This document shows positions 22,313 through 34,245 of a stretch of 64,000 nt of DNA, one piece after another. The notes under the pieces are model-generated. The model did not search any database. It worked only from the letters and a program-made list of their open reading frames with translations, and had not been told where the DNA came from. Source of the DNA: Tausonia pullulans (lineage: Eukaryota > Basidiomycota > Tremellomycetes > Cystofilobasidiales > Mrakiaceae); assembly GCA_951802195.1 (NCBI GenBank), contig OX637631.1:1016368-1080367 (forward strand), in the 5' to 3' direction. The translations under genes and the position numbers were made by a program. Numbering within the stretch: position 1 is the first letter of the stretch; every line of letters starts with the position of its first letter.

Positions 22313-23887
22313 CCGAATGCCGGTGTCTATCACGTGGCGTTCATCTCTTCAGTCTCCTCTGCGTCATTTTCAAGCATTGCACACGTCGAATCTCCCGCAC
22401 GTCTCTAACGGCCATCGACGTTTTTCTCTCTCGGCTGGCCGTCGGTCGTCTCCTGCTTCCTGCCTCTCGTCGCTCCTGGACCTCTTGCTCTCACCGCACC
22501 TCCCCCTCTTATCGACTCAACCATGAGCATCCATCCATCCATCCATCCATCCATCCATCCATCCATCGTCTCGACTCGTCTCGTCCGCTGCAACTGACTG
22601 AGCGCCCCGCCTCGCCCCTGAGCGAAAAAGGCGGCGCTGCGCTCTCCCCTGCCCACCTTCGATCTTGCCTTGACTCATCGCAATCCTCAAGACAGAATGG
22701 TTAGTGTTCAGGTCAGTGGCATACTTCTCTCTCTCGGCTTTTTTCTTCGTAGTCCTCTGTACACTTTCTGTCTCCTTCTCTCACTGTGTCAGCGGTGTCC
22801 TTGCCCCGTCTTCTCTTCTTTCTCCCCTTCGTCTTTATCACTCTTCTTTCTCTTCGGCCTTTGATCTTCCTTGAACTGGTCGGAGTGGAGTGGTCATTGC
22901 CAGAAAAGGATATCAGGGATGGGAATGGTGCGTGGGAGGATGGGCAGGATGTATGCAAAGTACGAAGACCGACAAGACCAGGATTAGGGAGCGGGAAGGG
23001 GTGATGGTGATATATTCAACATGTCTTGTCCTTGTCTCTTCTCTTGTTTCGAAGCTTCTGCTCCGGTGCCGTTCACTGCCTCTCTCTCTACAAAACAAAG
23101 AGACCAGTGAACTGTAGTCGTCTCATGAGGGAAGCTACTGACTGGCAGTTGCGATAATGCCACTGTGCTGAAGGCAGTAATAGGCTCTAGGGTAAAAACT
23201 CTGCGTTCCAGACCAATGGGTGAAGAACTGTGCGGATTTCTTCAGTCTCTCTGTGATCTTCCCCTTCCTCTTCAGTTCTCTCGGTGCAGCGGGAACATAA
23301 ATGCAAATTTATCCGGCAGAGCTTCCGGGGACCCCAGACACTCGGCACCACTGCTAGGCCGCTCGCCTGTTCGTTCGCTCGCCCTCTGCCTGTCTCTTCC
23401 GTCTGTCTCCCCGGCTTTCAGTTTGGGCTTCCCTGCCTTGTCTTTCCTCAGTCCACCCCCCCTCTTGGCAAGGAGGCTAACCAATCCCGTCTTTGTCCGT
23501 CCGGGGGTCACGACTCCAAACCCTGACCACCATTTTGCCGCTCTTACGAGAGGTCTTTCCTTCTACGAGAGACAAATCTGGTAAGCCATGCTTTCTGGCC
23601 TTCCTTGCGCTGGCTGACTGAGCCGGCTTGCGTGATTCGGGTGGTATGGTCGTCGGGGTGTGTGCTGACTTGTCTATGAACTCGCAGTGCTGGCCTTGCC
23701 CGACTGTCTGCCCTCACCCTCTTCTTCCGACGCACGCCTTCCCACTCCCCCTCTTCCCCGTCCCTCCGCCCTCAGCGTCGTCCATTGTCCCCCCACCCGC
23801 CTTCCCCTCGCCGCGGGCAGCCCAACCTATTCACCACACGCTCCCTCCCTAGGACTTGAATCTCAGTTTCCGACGTGCGGCACGGGT
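22313..23887. other. Long intergenic / 5' leader region
   Basis: About 1.6 kb with no supported gene. It holds an (ATCC)n microsatellite and pyrimidine-rich stretches with many short spurious frames. Part of it is probably the long 5' leader of the Zn2Cys6 regulator gene. Confidence 0.6.
22528..22567. repeat. (ATCC)n microsatellite
   Basis: About ten copies of the tetranucleotide ATCC/CATC. Confidence 0.95.
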
Positions 23888-26800
23888 ATGGCGTCCCACC
23901 TCCAGACGTCATCGCCTGACAGGCCTCTCCAGCACCTTCAGTCGCATCAACACCCCGATCAGCAGCAGGAGCAGCTGCCGTCTTCCTCGTCGTCCAACCT
24001 ACCAGCAGCCCCAGCAGCTGATGACCAGCCAGCTGCTTCTGTTCATCCCTCTGGCGTTGCGACTGCTCCTTCGACTGCCAATGCCGTCGCACCACCAACC
24101 AAACCGGGCACGGCCGCCAGAGCAGCTCGAAGTCGACGGGATCGTCCCTGTGATGCTTGTTCGTTCTCGCTCTGTCCTTGTTCTTGATCCATCCACCTGC
24201 CTCGGTGAACGAGTGCTGACGGCCTTTCCTGCCTCCTGTTCTCCCGCTCGCCTCCCACATCTGCCTTCGCCTCGACGCGTCCCTTCTCTTCATCGCCTTT
24301 CTATCTCTCTCTCATCCATTTTCGACTGCTCGCTTTCTCGTCTTACACCCAGGCCGGACGGCTAAGCGACGGTGCTTCCAGAATTTGGGAGAGGCATGCG
24401 TCGCTTGCAAGTCGTCCGGCCTTGAGTGCACCTTCCTCGAGCCGCCTTCCAAGCGGCGTCGAGGCTCAGACGGCGGCGGCGATCGCCAACAGCATCAATT
24501 ACAGAGCGAGCTGGGCCAGCTAGATGACATCAAGCCGATGAAGCAGCAGCGCTTGAACGCTACGCCGTCGTCGTCGTTGTCCGGCGCCCAGCTGCAGCGC
24601 AAGCAGCATCAGCAGCAGTCGGCAGCTGCCTCCAACGCCCTCCAACTGGACCCGCACCAGCAGCACCTCCAGCAGCAACAGCAGGCTGCGTTTGCCGGCC
24701 TCGCCGTCGCTGGACCAGGCCCGCAGACGGCGGCCCGCTTCGCACATGTGTCTAATCTTGCGGCTGCAGCTGCAGCCGCGGCGACCGCCGCTGCCTCGTC
24801 CGCCGGACCGCACGAAAGCCCTGGGGGGAGCAACAGTATCAATGGGAATGGGGGAGGCGGGGCGGTGCGATCGTGGAATCCTAGTCTTGGTAGCGGGGGT
24901 AGCCCGGGAGTCGGCGGAGGAGGGGCTGCGAGTCCGACAATGGGACCGCTCCATGCTATCCTGAACCGCGTCCGGTCGGGCACGGACTACGCCCAGTCAG
25001 AGAGGAGCACCTCTCTCCCAATTCGAGGTGGAGGCAGTGGTTGCCATGGAGCAGGAGGAGGAGGACGCGGGGGGGGTGGAGAAGGCGCCCAGGCGTCGCC
25101 AGGCTCGGCGGCGTCCATGTCTGGAGGCGGAGATCAGCAGGTCTGTTGGGCGTCATCTCGTACTTGCTCGAAGATTTGGCCTAGATGCTGATCCCAGATG
25201 ACGTCGCTTCTCTTTCCCCTCAGAACAACGACGAGGACGATCTCGCCCATCCGACCCTCGACTCGTCCAGGTTCGATGCGTCAGAGCCCCATTTTGTCGA
25301 TGGTTCTTCCGCCGTTGATGATCCGTCCCTTCTACCTTCACGCGTCCGCGAGGTCGCTGGCGGGGCCTCCATCGGCGATGGCGCGGATGACTCGGGCGGG
25401 AGTGGTGCGGCGGCGGACAAGGTCTTCTTTGTGCAGATCCCCAGTCTCATCTACGGCAGCTCCGGCGCTGGGAGGGACGCTCTTTGGGGACATGGGTCTG
25501 GTCTTGGACGCAGTAACGGTGGCCTCGAGAGAGCGATGGCGCTCTTAGGCGAGTCTTGGCCGACGACGCTGCTGCAGACGTGAGTTGGGGTCGCCCGGTC
25601 TGACAAGAAATGAAGAAATGTTGCTCATTGCTCGCTCTTTTCAGGTTCTTTGATCGCACACTGCCCGCGTTCCCCATTATCAATGTGACTCGCATGCGGC
25701 ACCTCGTCGAGACGGCGGACCCTACTTCGGCGCTGTACCCTTCCCGGATCCTCTGCGCCATCCTCGCGCATGCGATTATTTACTATCCGTGCGTCTCGCT
25801 TCCTTCTAGCTCTCATTACTCTCGCTGACATGCGCGCGCTCGCCCGCGCCCACTCAGCCCCCTCCGATCCCTTCAAGAGGCCATCTTTTCCGAGGTTTAC
25901 GAGTTCCTACAAACTGAGTTCCTTCAGCCGCGGCTTCAGACGCTTCAGCTTACCATCCTTGACCTCGCGAGTCGGGCGGAGAAGAATCGTGGGTTTTAAC
26001 TAGTGATAGACAGCAGCATCAGGCACTGACATCCCCCCGTACTCGCTGCCAGCCGGAGGAAACACCATCGCTCTTGGCCGAGCCATCGGCGCTGCCCAGT
26101 TACTTGGACTTCACCTCGACTGTTCTAAGTGGAAGCTGCCCAAGTGGGAGCGCAGTCTCCGCAAGCGTCTTTGGTGGTCGCTCTATATCCTCGACAAGTG
26201 GTGAGTCCCCGCTTTCCGATCAAGCTAAACCTTCAGCCCGTTCTGACACCCGTGTCCCCCCTCCCAGGCACTCGCTTTACCAGGGCCGACCATCTCTCAT
26301 TCATCGCGACAACTGGAACGCCCTGCTCCTCTCCATTGACGATTTTGACCCTCCTGCGCCGACAACGGCCACCCCCGGATCGACGACCTCTGGCGGCGGG
26401 AGCCATGTTCAACTGTCCCAGCCGGCGATAGACTCGGCCGACTCTTTCATCGCTCTCTCGTCGCTCACTCTCATCCTCGACGACATCCTCGCCGAGTTTT
26501 TCACATGCCGCGCCCAAGCTCGGGCGGCTGCCGGTGTGGGTCCGCGCGGAAAGGGGAGCAGTCGGGCAGGGCGGAGCTCAAGGCTGCGCGTCATCGAGAG
26601 CTTTGGTGGAGACCTCGACAGGTTTCAGCGGGAGTTGAAGCCGGGCGTCAAGGCTGGTTCCAGAGAGGGTTCGGTTGTGCCCACGGGAATCAGTCAGTGT
26701 CAAGTTGGGCTTCCCCGCGTCCTAGCTCTGCTGAACCTTTTCCTCACTTCGACTGACGATCAGAGTCGATGCAGCTCTGCTACCTTGGTCTCACTGTACG

Positions 26801-27992
26801 TCTCGTGCCCTCAGCTTGAAACATGCAATCGCAAGGCTTATTTCTTCCTGCAGATCGTTCTCGGCCGCCTCACGCTTGATCTATTCGACCCAGAGGACCC
26901 CGGCGACGCTCAGGATGTCTCAGCCGCCGTGGAGTCTAGCTTGGAGTGCGTCCCTTGACAATCCGAACCCTACTCGGCTCATACTGACCGTATTTTATAT
27001 AGTCTCTGCGAGGCCGTGGTTCATTTCGTCGAGAACCTTGACCATGCCGACCTCACTGAGGGCTTCTGGGTCTCCTTCTCCCACTCACACCTCTCTAACG
27101 CCCTTTCCCTCCTTATCCGCTCCCTTCTCGCGTCCAAGCGGATCTCCGCGACGGTGCAGCTCGCACGGGCGTCGTCCCTTCTCGAGCGCTTTATTATTAT
27201 CCTCGCCCTCCTTCAGCGGGAACCGATCTGCTGGGATGTCGCGGAGCGGGCGCTCGCCAAGGCGCTCGCGCTGCTTCCGAGCGTAAGTAAGCTTGTTCCC
27301 GAGGTCGGCAAGATGTGGAGCGCGCATTCGCCGGGAATCTGGACGAGCATGCGCAAAAGTGCCACGGCGGACGTCCTTTTAAAGGTCATCCCGGAGGAGG
27401 CGACGTACCAGACTCGAAGAGGTGGAGGCAGGAGCGGTGATGGGCCGAACGGTCCTGGAGGGATGCCCTCGTCGATACCTCTTGGTCAGCCGCAGCCGCA
27501 CCTACAGCAGGCGCACCTTCAGCCGCAGCAAGAGCAACAACAACGGCAACAGCAACAGCAGAAACCACATCAGGTACAGATGCCGCATCAGGTCCACTCA
27601 TCGCTCTCGGGCTATAACGAGGATCGCAACGCCTCTCACATGATAGGCGCCGGCGCCGTCGGCGGGTCTCAGCAGCCGATCTACCCAGGTGCGCCGCACG
27701 TCGCCCAGTGTGCCTTCCAACTACCACCCAACTGACTCTGCGTGTGCTCATGACCCAGTGGGCGTGATGCCACCGTTCACGATCCCCGCTCCTACCGGCT
27801 CTAGGCCAGGCGGTGTACCCGCGGCTCCCGAAGGGCTCGATGTTTCCTTCCAGACAATCGTAGGCGAAGAGGACCTCTGGGCGACGCTAGGCGACCGGGA
27901 AGGCTTCAGCTGGAGTGAGTAACTATCGAGCTCTCGTATGTGCTCAGCTGAATTCTTTGACAGTGGGCCTTGGCTTCGGGACCAATTTATAA
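23888..27992 (+). CDS. Zn(II)2Cys6 transcription factor, Dal81/TamA-like
   Basis: Nuclear DNA-binding regulator. Twelve exons: 23888-24158, 24353-25140, 25224-25579, 25645-25788, 25858-25988, 26053-26200, 26268-26692, 26764-26795, 26854-26945, 27003-27688, 27759-27911, 27964-27992; 1084 aa. The binuclear cluster spans the first splice: CDACRTAKRRC then FQNLGEACVACKSSGLEC, with spacing CX2CX6CX7CX2CX6C. Poly-Q/G tracts follow, then the fungal-specific middle homology region: FFDRTLPAFPIIN, LDCSKWKLPKWERSLRKRLW, WWSLYILDKW, GRPSLI. The W-x-LPKWE-x-xLRKRLWW...DKW pattern is that of Dal81/TamA co-regulators of nitrogen catabolism, so a role in nitrogen or GABA-type induction is inferred. The C-terminus is Q-rich. 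The stop at 27990 depends on a 52-nt last intron; without it, translation ends at 27922. Confidence 0.87.
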
Positions 27993-28307
27993 AAGGAGGA
28001 GGTCGGTGGGACGGTAGCTAGTACTTTGTCATGTTTCGTTTTTTCTCTGCTCCTTTTCTTTCTCTCTCCCTCAATATAATGTCCCATCGCTCTCGGATGA
28101 CCCTTAGTCGCCCTTGGGATGACTGGTTGACATCTGTTATTGCTTATTGCTTTTGCTAAATGGAGCCACAGACAGCGACGGCAGGCTGACGACATCCGAG
28201 GGCGGGGACAGCCGACGACGGTCTGCGAGCAGGGCTAACTCGGGCTTCGCCTTGGCAATGATGACTCCTTCGCCCCCTCCCCCCAACCATCAGCCTCACT
28301 TTACAAT

Positions 28308-30789
28308 ATGGCCCCCTCTACGCTCGCCAACATCTTTCCCCGCACCCGCGATCAGGCGGTGACGATACCCCAAACTTCGCTCCACTTGTCGCACGCCGAG
28401 CTCCCCAAGCTCGTCGAGGCATTCGCCGGCCAGCTGAAGTCGCTCGGCATCGGCAAAGGCGACGTCGTGTCGTGCTGCCTTACCAACGGGCTTGAGGTCG
28501 TCCTTACCTTCCTCGCGACAGGCTCCGTCAGGTAAGATTACATGGTCCTTGTAACACGAGGGCGTTACGTTGTGCTTGTCTGGACGCATGCTCACGTTGT
28601 ACCTTCGCTCTCGCTCGCCAGGGCTGTCTCTGCCCCGCTGAACCCCCACTATACCCAGGCCGAGGTCGAATTCTACCTCAAGGACACGGCCTCCTCGCTC
28701 CTCGTCCTCCCGCCGATTGAATCCCTCACAGAGAGTGCGCTCGACCGCAAGGTCGGTCGGCCCTTTTCCCTTTCTCGTCCACTCGCGTCATCGCTCGCTC
28801 ACATGCCTCCCCTGCTCTCGTCCCTCAAAACCAGGGCGCCGAGCAGGCCCTCTCCGCTGCCAGAAAGCTCAAGACCAAAGTCGCCACTATCGTTCTCGAC
28901 AAGAAGACTGGCGAGCCGACGCTCAAGATCATTTTTGCACCCTACTCAGGAGCCAAGGGCCTCGCCTCCGAGCCGCTCTTCCCGCAGGTGAAGGGGAACG
29001 GACCGATCCCGGAGGAGGACGATGTTGCCCTCGTCCTGTGCGTGGCTTTTCCATCCCTGACCATTCGAGAAGGCGTCCTGACTGTCTTCCTCCCAGTCAC
29101 ACGTCTGGCACGACTGGCAAGCCCAAAGGTGAGCACGTGTCTTCACGTACGGTTTCCATCGGCTGATTCGCTTACATTGCACTCTCCCTTTCTCGCCAGC
29201 CGTCCCCCTGACGCATCTCAACATCGTCACCTCGCTTCGCAATATAGCCAAGACGTACAAGCTCTCGCGTAAGGACCGCGGCTACCTCGTCATGCCTCTC
29301 TTCCACGTCCACGGCCTCATGTGTGGCCTCCTTGCACCTATCCTTAGCGGTCCGTGGTCTCTCTCTTCTCCTCATCTTGGTGTAAGGCTGAATTCTCGTC
29401 CATCTGTCTCAGGTGGTAGCGTCGTCATTCCCGCCCGCTTCGACAAGGCGCGCTTCTGGGACGACTTTAAGCTCGAGAAATGCAACGTCCGTCGGCTTCC
29501 CTCCTCCAGCAGCATATCTAGGTTGGCTCACCACCCTCTCCGTCTTCTCTAGTGGTACACCGCCGTCCCGACGATGCATTCAATTCTCCTCTCCTCGCCG
29601 CATCCCTCGCCGGTACCCGAAATTCGCTTCATTCGCTCGTGCTCGTCATCGCTGTCGCCGACCGTCTTCCACGCGCTTGAGAAAGCGTTCAAGGCGCCCG
29701 TTCTTGAGGCGTACGCCATGACTGAGGCCTCGCACCAGATGACGTCGAACCCGCTCCCGGAGAACGGTGAGCACTCGCCTGGTTCCGTCGGCCTCGGCCA
29801 GGGCGTCGAGATCTCGATTCGCGGCGACGATGGCAAAGCTCTCAAGACTGGCGAGCGCGGAGAGGTCTGCATCGTGAGTCTTGGCCTCATGTCTCCCAGA
29901 TCTGGTACTGCTGGATAACATACCTCTCTCTCATGATAAAGCGTGGCGCCAACGTTACGAAGGGCTACGTCAACGTGGGTGTCGGATCTTGTCTTCTGGC
30001 TGAATCTGGGCATTGAGGAGTGCTTCTTTACAGAACCCCAAGGCGAACAAGGAGAACTTTTTCCCAGAGGGATGGTTCAGGTGCGGTGCTCGTTGCCTAT
30101 TGCCTCAGTTTTTCCGGCTTACGATCTCTTCCCTTTCAGGACCGGCGACCAGGGTATTTTAAACGAGAAGGGCTACCTCTCACTCACTGGCCGTCTGAAG
30201 GAGTACGTTACATATATTTACCGCCCTTTGTACTTCGCTGACAGTGACCCTTGAGCTAGGCTCATCAACCGGGGTGGCGAGAAGATATCCCCTCTTGAAA
30301 TTGACTCGGCTATGCTCTCCCTTGAGGGCGTCGGGGAGGCCGTCTGCTTCGGTGTGCCTGACGACAAGTACGGCGAGATTGTGTGGGGTATGTCCTGGCG
30401 CGTCTCAATCGAGGCTGCACTAGTTGACTCATGATGCTCCTCAGCCGCCATCGTTCCCAAGTCTGGCGCCAAACTTACCACATCCAAGATTCAGAAAGAT
30501 CTCGCGCCCAAGCTCGCTAAGTTCAAAAGTCGGTGAACGTCTCACTATCTTTATTATGATTATCTTGCTGCTGATGAGTGCTCCCTTCTAGTTCCCACCC
30601 GTATCTTTATCGTTGACGGTATCCCCAAGTGCGTCTCCTTCTCAAACTCTCGCAACTAGTACAAATCTGATTATGAACTCCTTTTTCAGGACGGCGACCG
30701 GTAAAATCCAGCGGCGTCACGTCTCGACGGCCTTCCAGGAGCGCGCTAAGAAGGAGGATGCCCAGAAGGGTCGCCAGAGCAAGTTGTGA
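28308..30789 (+). CDS. PCS60: Peroxisomal acyl/oxalyl-CoA synthetase, Pcs60 type
   Basis: ATP/AMP-forming acid-CoA ligase (adenylate-forming superfamily). Yeast Pcs60/Fat2 and plant AAE3 activate oxalate, a likely substrate here by homology only. Exons 28308-28531, 28622-28751, 28835-29037, 29097-29128, 29200-29349, 29413-29486, 29553-29873, 29942-29974, 30034-30080, 30140-30202, 30260-30387, 30445-30528, 30592-30628, 30690-30789; 541 aa, normal length. The phosphate loop LHTSGTTGKPKAV is split by an intron. Others: YAMTEASHQM, GWFRTGDQG, LTGRLKELINRGGEKIS, and C-terminal Lys in PKTATGKIQRR. It ends QSKL, a canonical PTS1 (SKL), so import into the peroxisome matrix is expected. Confidence 0.94.
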
Positions 30790-31321
30790 TCTTTCTCCCA
30801 CCTTCTGCTCGTTTAATAAGCCTTTATACCTTTGAGAGATGGTAAGAGGGAGGAAGGAAAGAGAAGTTAGCTAGGAAGGGAGGGGAAGGGATTGTGCAAT
30901 TGGGGAGGAGAGAGGGAATGCAAGGGATGAATGTCCATGGTAGAAATAACGGAGGTTGGAGTTAGGAGAGTACAACAAGGAGGGGGAGGAGAGAAGAGAG
31001 GAAGAAGATGGTGGAGAAGAATGGTGATAAACAGAGAAGACCAAAGTCTTACGCCGGCTGTCCGAACGACCACCGTTATGCTTTCCCGACGCTCATCAGC
31101 TCTCAACCATCGCCGCCATTGCCACCGCCATCACTGTCATCATCCCCTTCACCACTACCAGCATCACATCCAGCCCCGACGTGTTGACCTTCCCACCACA
31201 TCGTGTCCCTCGGTCAATGCTGTGCTGGATGATGCATGCGACTTTTTCGGATCTTGTCGTCCGTGATATCGATGAGATCCTTGAGCTTGCTGTACCGTCG
31301 TCAACGGAAAAAACCCCGACC

Positions 31322-31420
31322 CACGTGATCCTTTTTTTTTGTATTTAAGTCATGAGTTATACTTAGAGGACGAGGTAACCCTATGAGAGGTAGCGATTTG
31401 TAGCTAGATAGACGGTGAGC
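31322..31420 (-). repeat. Dispersed repeat with oligo(A) end, copy 1
   Basis: About 90 bp (starting GTATTTAAGTCATGAGTTAT after a T run) recur at 32010-32105 with roughly 85-90% identity by eye. On the minus strand both copies end in an A run, as retroposed 3' ends do. Confidence 0.75.
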
Positions 31421-32009
31421 GAAAATGAAAGAAGAGGTTGAAGGAAAGCAAAAGATGGGTATGGACATAGGCCAATTAGAAAAGGTAAGATATTAAGTTG
31501 ACCAGCTACATCAAGCGGTGGCTATGATCTATGGTCTAACCATACTTCCCCACCCCTGACCTGCTTGTCACCCAGGATCGACGGCGGCACCGGCAGCAGT
31601 ATCAGCTATCTGGCCACTGCGAGCCATCCACCTCGTGGTTGACTGCCAGTATATCTGCCGGATGGTAGACGCGATCTTGTGGATCTCCTCATCCATGACA
31701 GTGTCGAGGGCTGCGATCTTGCTGTACCTCCACCTCCGGACGAAACGCCATGTCCGGGCTACAAAGATGCAGTGGAAGAGGAAGATCCCTCTCGGCGGCG
31801 ACGGTGTCGGGCAGACAAGGATCTGGAGGGAGGGAGGATGGGAGGGGAGTGAAGGAGAGGCACGTGCAGCAGTAGCAGTAGACCAGATAGCGCGCACGAC
31901 GGGACACGGCTCGCCGAAGAGGTGGAAGGACTCAACGAGGGCCGTCAGGCACAGCGCACATCGCTTGGACCTGTTGTGCGGCGTAGCGGTTCCGTTGGCA
32001 AGGAATGCC

Positions 32010-32105
32010 TTTTTTTTTTTTTTTTGTATTTAAGTCATGAGTTATACGTGGAGAACGAGGTAACCCTATGAGAGATAGCGAGTTGTAGCTAGATAGAGGG
32101 AGAGC
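32010..32105 (-). repeat. Dispersed repeat with oligo(A) end, copy 2
   Basis: Second copy of the 31322-31420 repeat, with a longer T run (about 18) on the plus strand. Sequences flanking the two copies differ. Confidence 0.75.
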
Positions 32106-32170
32106 GGACATGACCGAGCGCGAGAACGTCGGGCGAGGCGCCGTGGGAAGAGGGTTGGCCGAACCACCGG

Positions 32171-32452
32171 GGATGGTTGGCCGGACGGCGTGATGGGCGC
32201 CGTGAGAGGGGGGGGGGTTGGTCGAACCACCGGGATGGTGGTTGGCCGGAAGGGGGGTTGGTCGAACCACTGGGGATGGTTGGCCGGACGGCGTGATGGG
32301 CGCCGTGAGAGGGGGGGGGGGTTGGTCGAACCACCGGGATGGTGGTTGGCCGGAAGGGGGGTTGGTCGAACCACTGGGGATGGTTGGCCGGACGGCGTGA
32401 TGGGCGCCGTGAGAGGGGGGGGGGGGTTGGTCGAACCACCGGGATGGTGGTT
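32171..32452. repeat. ~104-bp tandem repeat, about 2.7 copies
   Basis: Units begin GGATGGTTGGCCGGACGGCG at 32171, 32274 and 32379. They differ mainly in the length of an internal G run (9 to 12). The unit also contains an internal sub-repeat (GGTTGGTCGAACCAC). Open frames through it are repeats of Gly/Arg/Trp and are not taken as coding. Confidence 0.9.
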
Positions 32453-32523
32453 GCCTTCTCGATGATTTTCCGGACAGGCAGGTCAGGACCAAGCACCATA
32501 GTAAGGAACGTTTACTCCTGCTT

Positions 32524-32671
32524 GTCTGGATGGTGTAGCGGTATCACGCCATGTTAGGGTACTTGATCGACGACTGCGGGTAATCAGGTCGATCTTGATC
32601 GATTCGGGTCATCCACAGCCAGTCAGACGTGCGCTTCATGGAGGTCCTCGGTTCAATCCCGGGTTCGGACC
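32524..32671 (+). tRNA. tRNA-Pro(AGG) with a 76-nt intron
   Basis: Acceptor arms GTCTGGA (32524-32530) and TTCGGAC (32664-32670) pair over 7 bp with two G-U pairs. D arm GTG...CAC is at 32533-32547. Anticodon stem CCATG (32549-32553) pairs with CATGG (32637-32641). The loop TTAGGG places anticodon AGG at 32556-32558. An intron (32560-32635) sits at the canonical position after base 37. The variable loop is AGGTC; T arm CTCGG-TTCAATC-CCGGG is at 32647-32663. Discriminator is C. A run of six T (32673-32678) follows as Pol III terminator. Mature length about 72 nt before CCA. Confidence 0.85.
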
Positions 32672-32672
32672 C

Positions 32673-32678
32673 TTTTTT
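32673..32678 (+). terminator. Pol III terminator of tRNA-Pro
   Basis: Run of six T one base after the tRNA discriminator position. Confidence 0.75.
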
Positions 32679-32679
32679 C

Positions 32680-34245
32680 TCTGGGCTGAGAAAATTTATT
32701 CGGCATGGCTCCCTTCTCCTGCAAGCTGCAAGATGTCGGTTGTAAGGGTCCACAAGCCATCGACTGGATCCGTGTTGATATGAAGTCCCTGCTAGAGCGG
32801 CACGGCTCGCTCCTAAACAAGCCAAGAACCTGTCCATCCATGCGCCATCGCATCTGCCTTAATCCTTCTCCGCGGCCAATCTCGGGCCAAACCTCGCGAT
32901 CGCAAGGTAAGCAACGTCGTGGGCAGAAGAAGGGTGATCCATGCTCTGTGGCGCACGTTCGCTCACCGACAGCACCACCTCTTCTATTGCTTTTTGCTGA
33001 CTGCCCTTCGCCTCTCAAGCACACTCCTTGTCACGCTCACCTCTATCCCTCCTTTGTGTGGAATCCACGAGAGGAGAGCGTGGGCGCTGGCAATTGCGAG
33101 CATTCAACGTTCGAGGCTCTCCTCAGTCTTCAGGTTACACTACGCGCCAGCGCCACACTGCCGCGCAGTCAGCCGTGTACTCCCTGCCTGCGACCTCTTC
33201 AGCAAAGAAGGTCGGTCTATACGAAGAGATACCGAGCATAATCGCTCTTCGTCTGGCAAACACAAGTCGGTGGGATCGCTTGGTCGAACCGGCCAACCTA
33301 AAAGCTGAAGCTGGAGGGACGACACCCACCGGCAGCTGTCCAACTTAGTGCTGTCCCATTGATCCCACGCTTTGACCGTCCTCGCCGGATCCGACGGCCA
33401 TGTAGAAGCGGCCAGAGCTGCCCAAGGGGACAAGGCGTGAAGCTGAGGGGCCATGGGGTGCATGTCTTCTTCTGGCTTCTAGACTCAGCGGCGGCTGCTT
33501 TGACCTTGCTCAATCCCCTCTCGCCGTAGTGGCGTTTTCGCGTTTGTCCTGCTCCCTTCATCCGAGCGACATCTCGCTTCCTCATTTCTATCATCTGCCT
33601 GCTATGCACTGTTCACAGTTCTCCCTGGCCATCCTTCTCCCCTTCCTCTTAGCCCCGGCTTCGGCCGTTCCAATAGCCTTCTAATGCTCTACTGACCCAG
33701 CACAGAGGATGCCGGCTTCGTTGTAACCTCAAGTCACAAGTCACGAGCGAGTATCCTTATCCTCAGGATGACAAAAGTTGAATAGTCACGGAAGACTATC
33801 GATGTCATCGCCCCTGAGAAACCATGCCGACGATCGTTCATCATGGGCGCGTAGTGCCTGGACGTGAGGTGACAGCGTGACCCTGGCAATGCCGTCAACC
33901 TCATCTCGATTCACTTTCGCTTTTCCATGGGTATTTCATGGTAGTTCTTCAAGGAATGAGATGAAAATTACCAGCGAACGTGAGCAATCCAACCAGCACA
34001 TGGGTACTCAAAGATCCTGATACTTCTCCGCCATGAATGTTGTTGCATGGGTTCCGGGACTGGGACGTGTCCGGTGCAAACGAGCCTTCTATCCAGGGGC
34101 AAAATGAGGGTTCCCACGGTTCCTTGACGGTCATCCATCGCACCGGCGCTTATCACTCTCCTGATTGTGGCTTGCAGAAAAGGGCTCGTGTCTTTTTCGC
34201 CAGAATTATATGGGACATGAAAAAGCATAGACACCACTACCAGCT
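32680..34245. other. Intergenic region without supported gene
   Basis: Several overlapping short frames on both strands, none with a recognisable family or convincing splice structure. Confidence 0.5.

Larger units (their letters stand above)
30790..32523. other. Repeat-bearing intergenic region
   Basis: No gene supported over 1.7 kb. 30840-31040 is purine-rich. A frame on the minus strand at 31568-31897 (109 codons) has no recognisable family. The region holds two copies of a ~90-bp dispersed repeat and a ~104-bp tandem repeat, listed separately. It marks the change from the dense left half to the repeat-rich right half. Confidence 0.6.

Noticed and set aside
22405-22656. Frame with repeated WMDG
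   Set aside because: Translation of the (ATCC)n microsatellite.
27912-28170. Extension of the Zn2Cys6 gene to an exon near 28171
   Set aside because: A short 52-nt intron to 27964 gives a compact ending; the longer model runs into the start of the next gene.
32066-32499. Pro/Arg-rich frames over 32.1-32.5 kb
   Set aside because: They exist in several frames on both strands because of the 104-bp tandem repeat.
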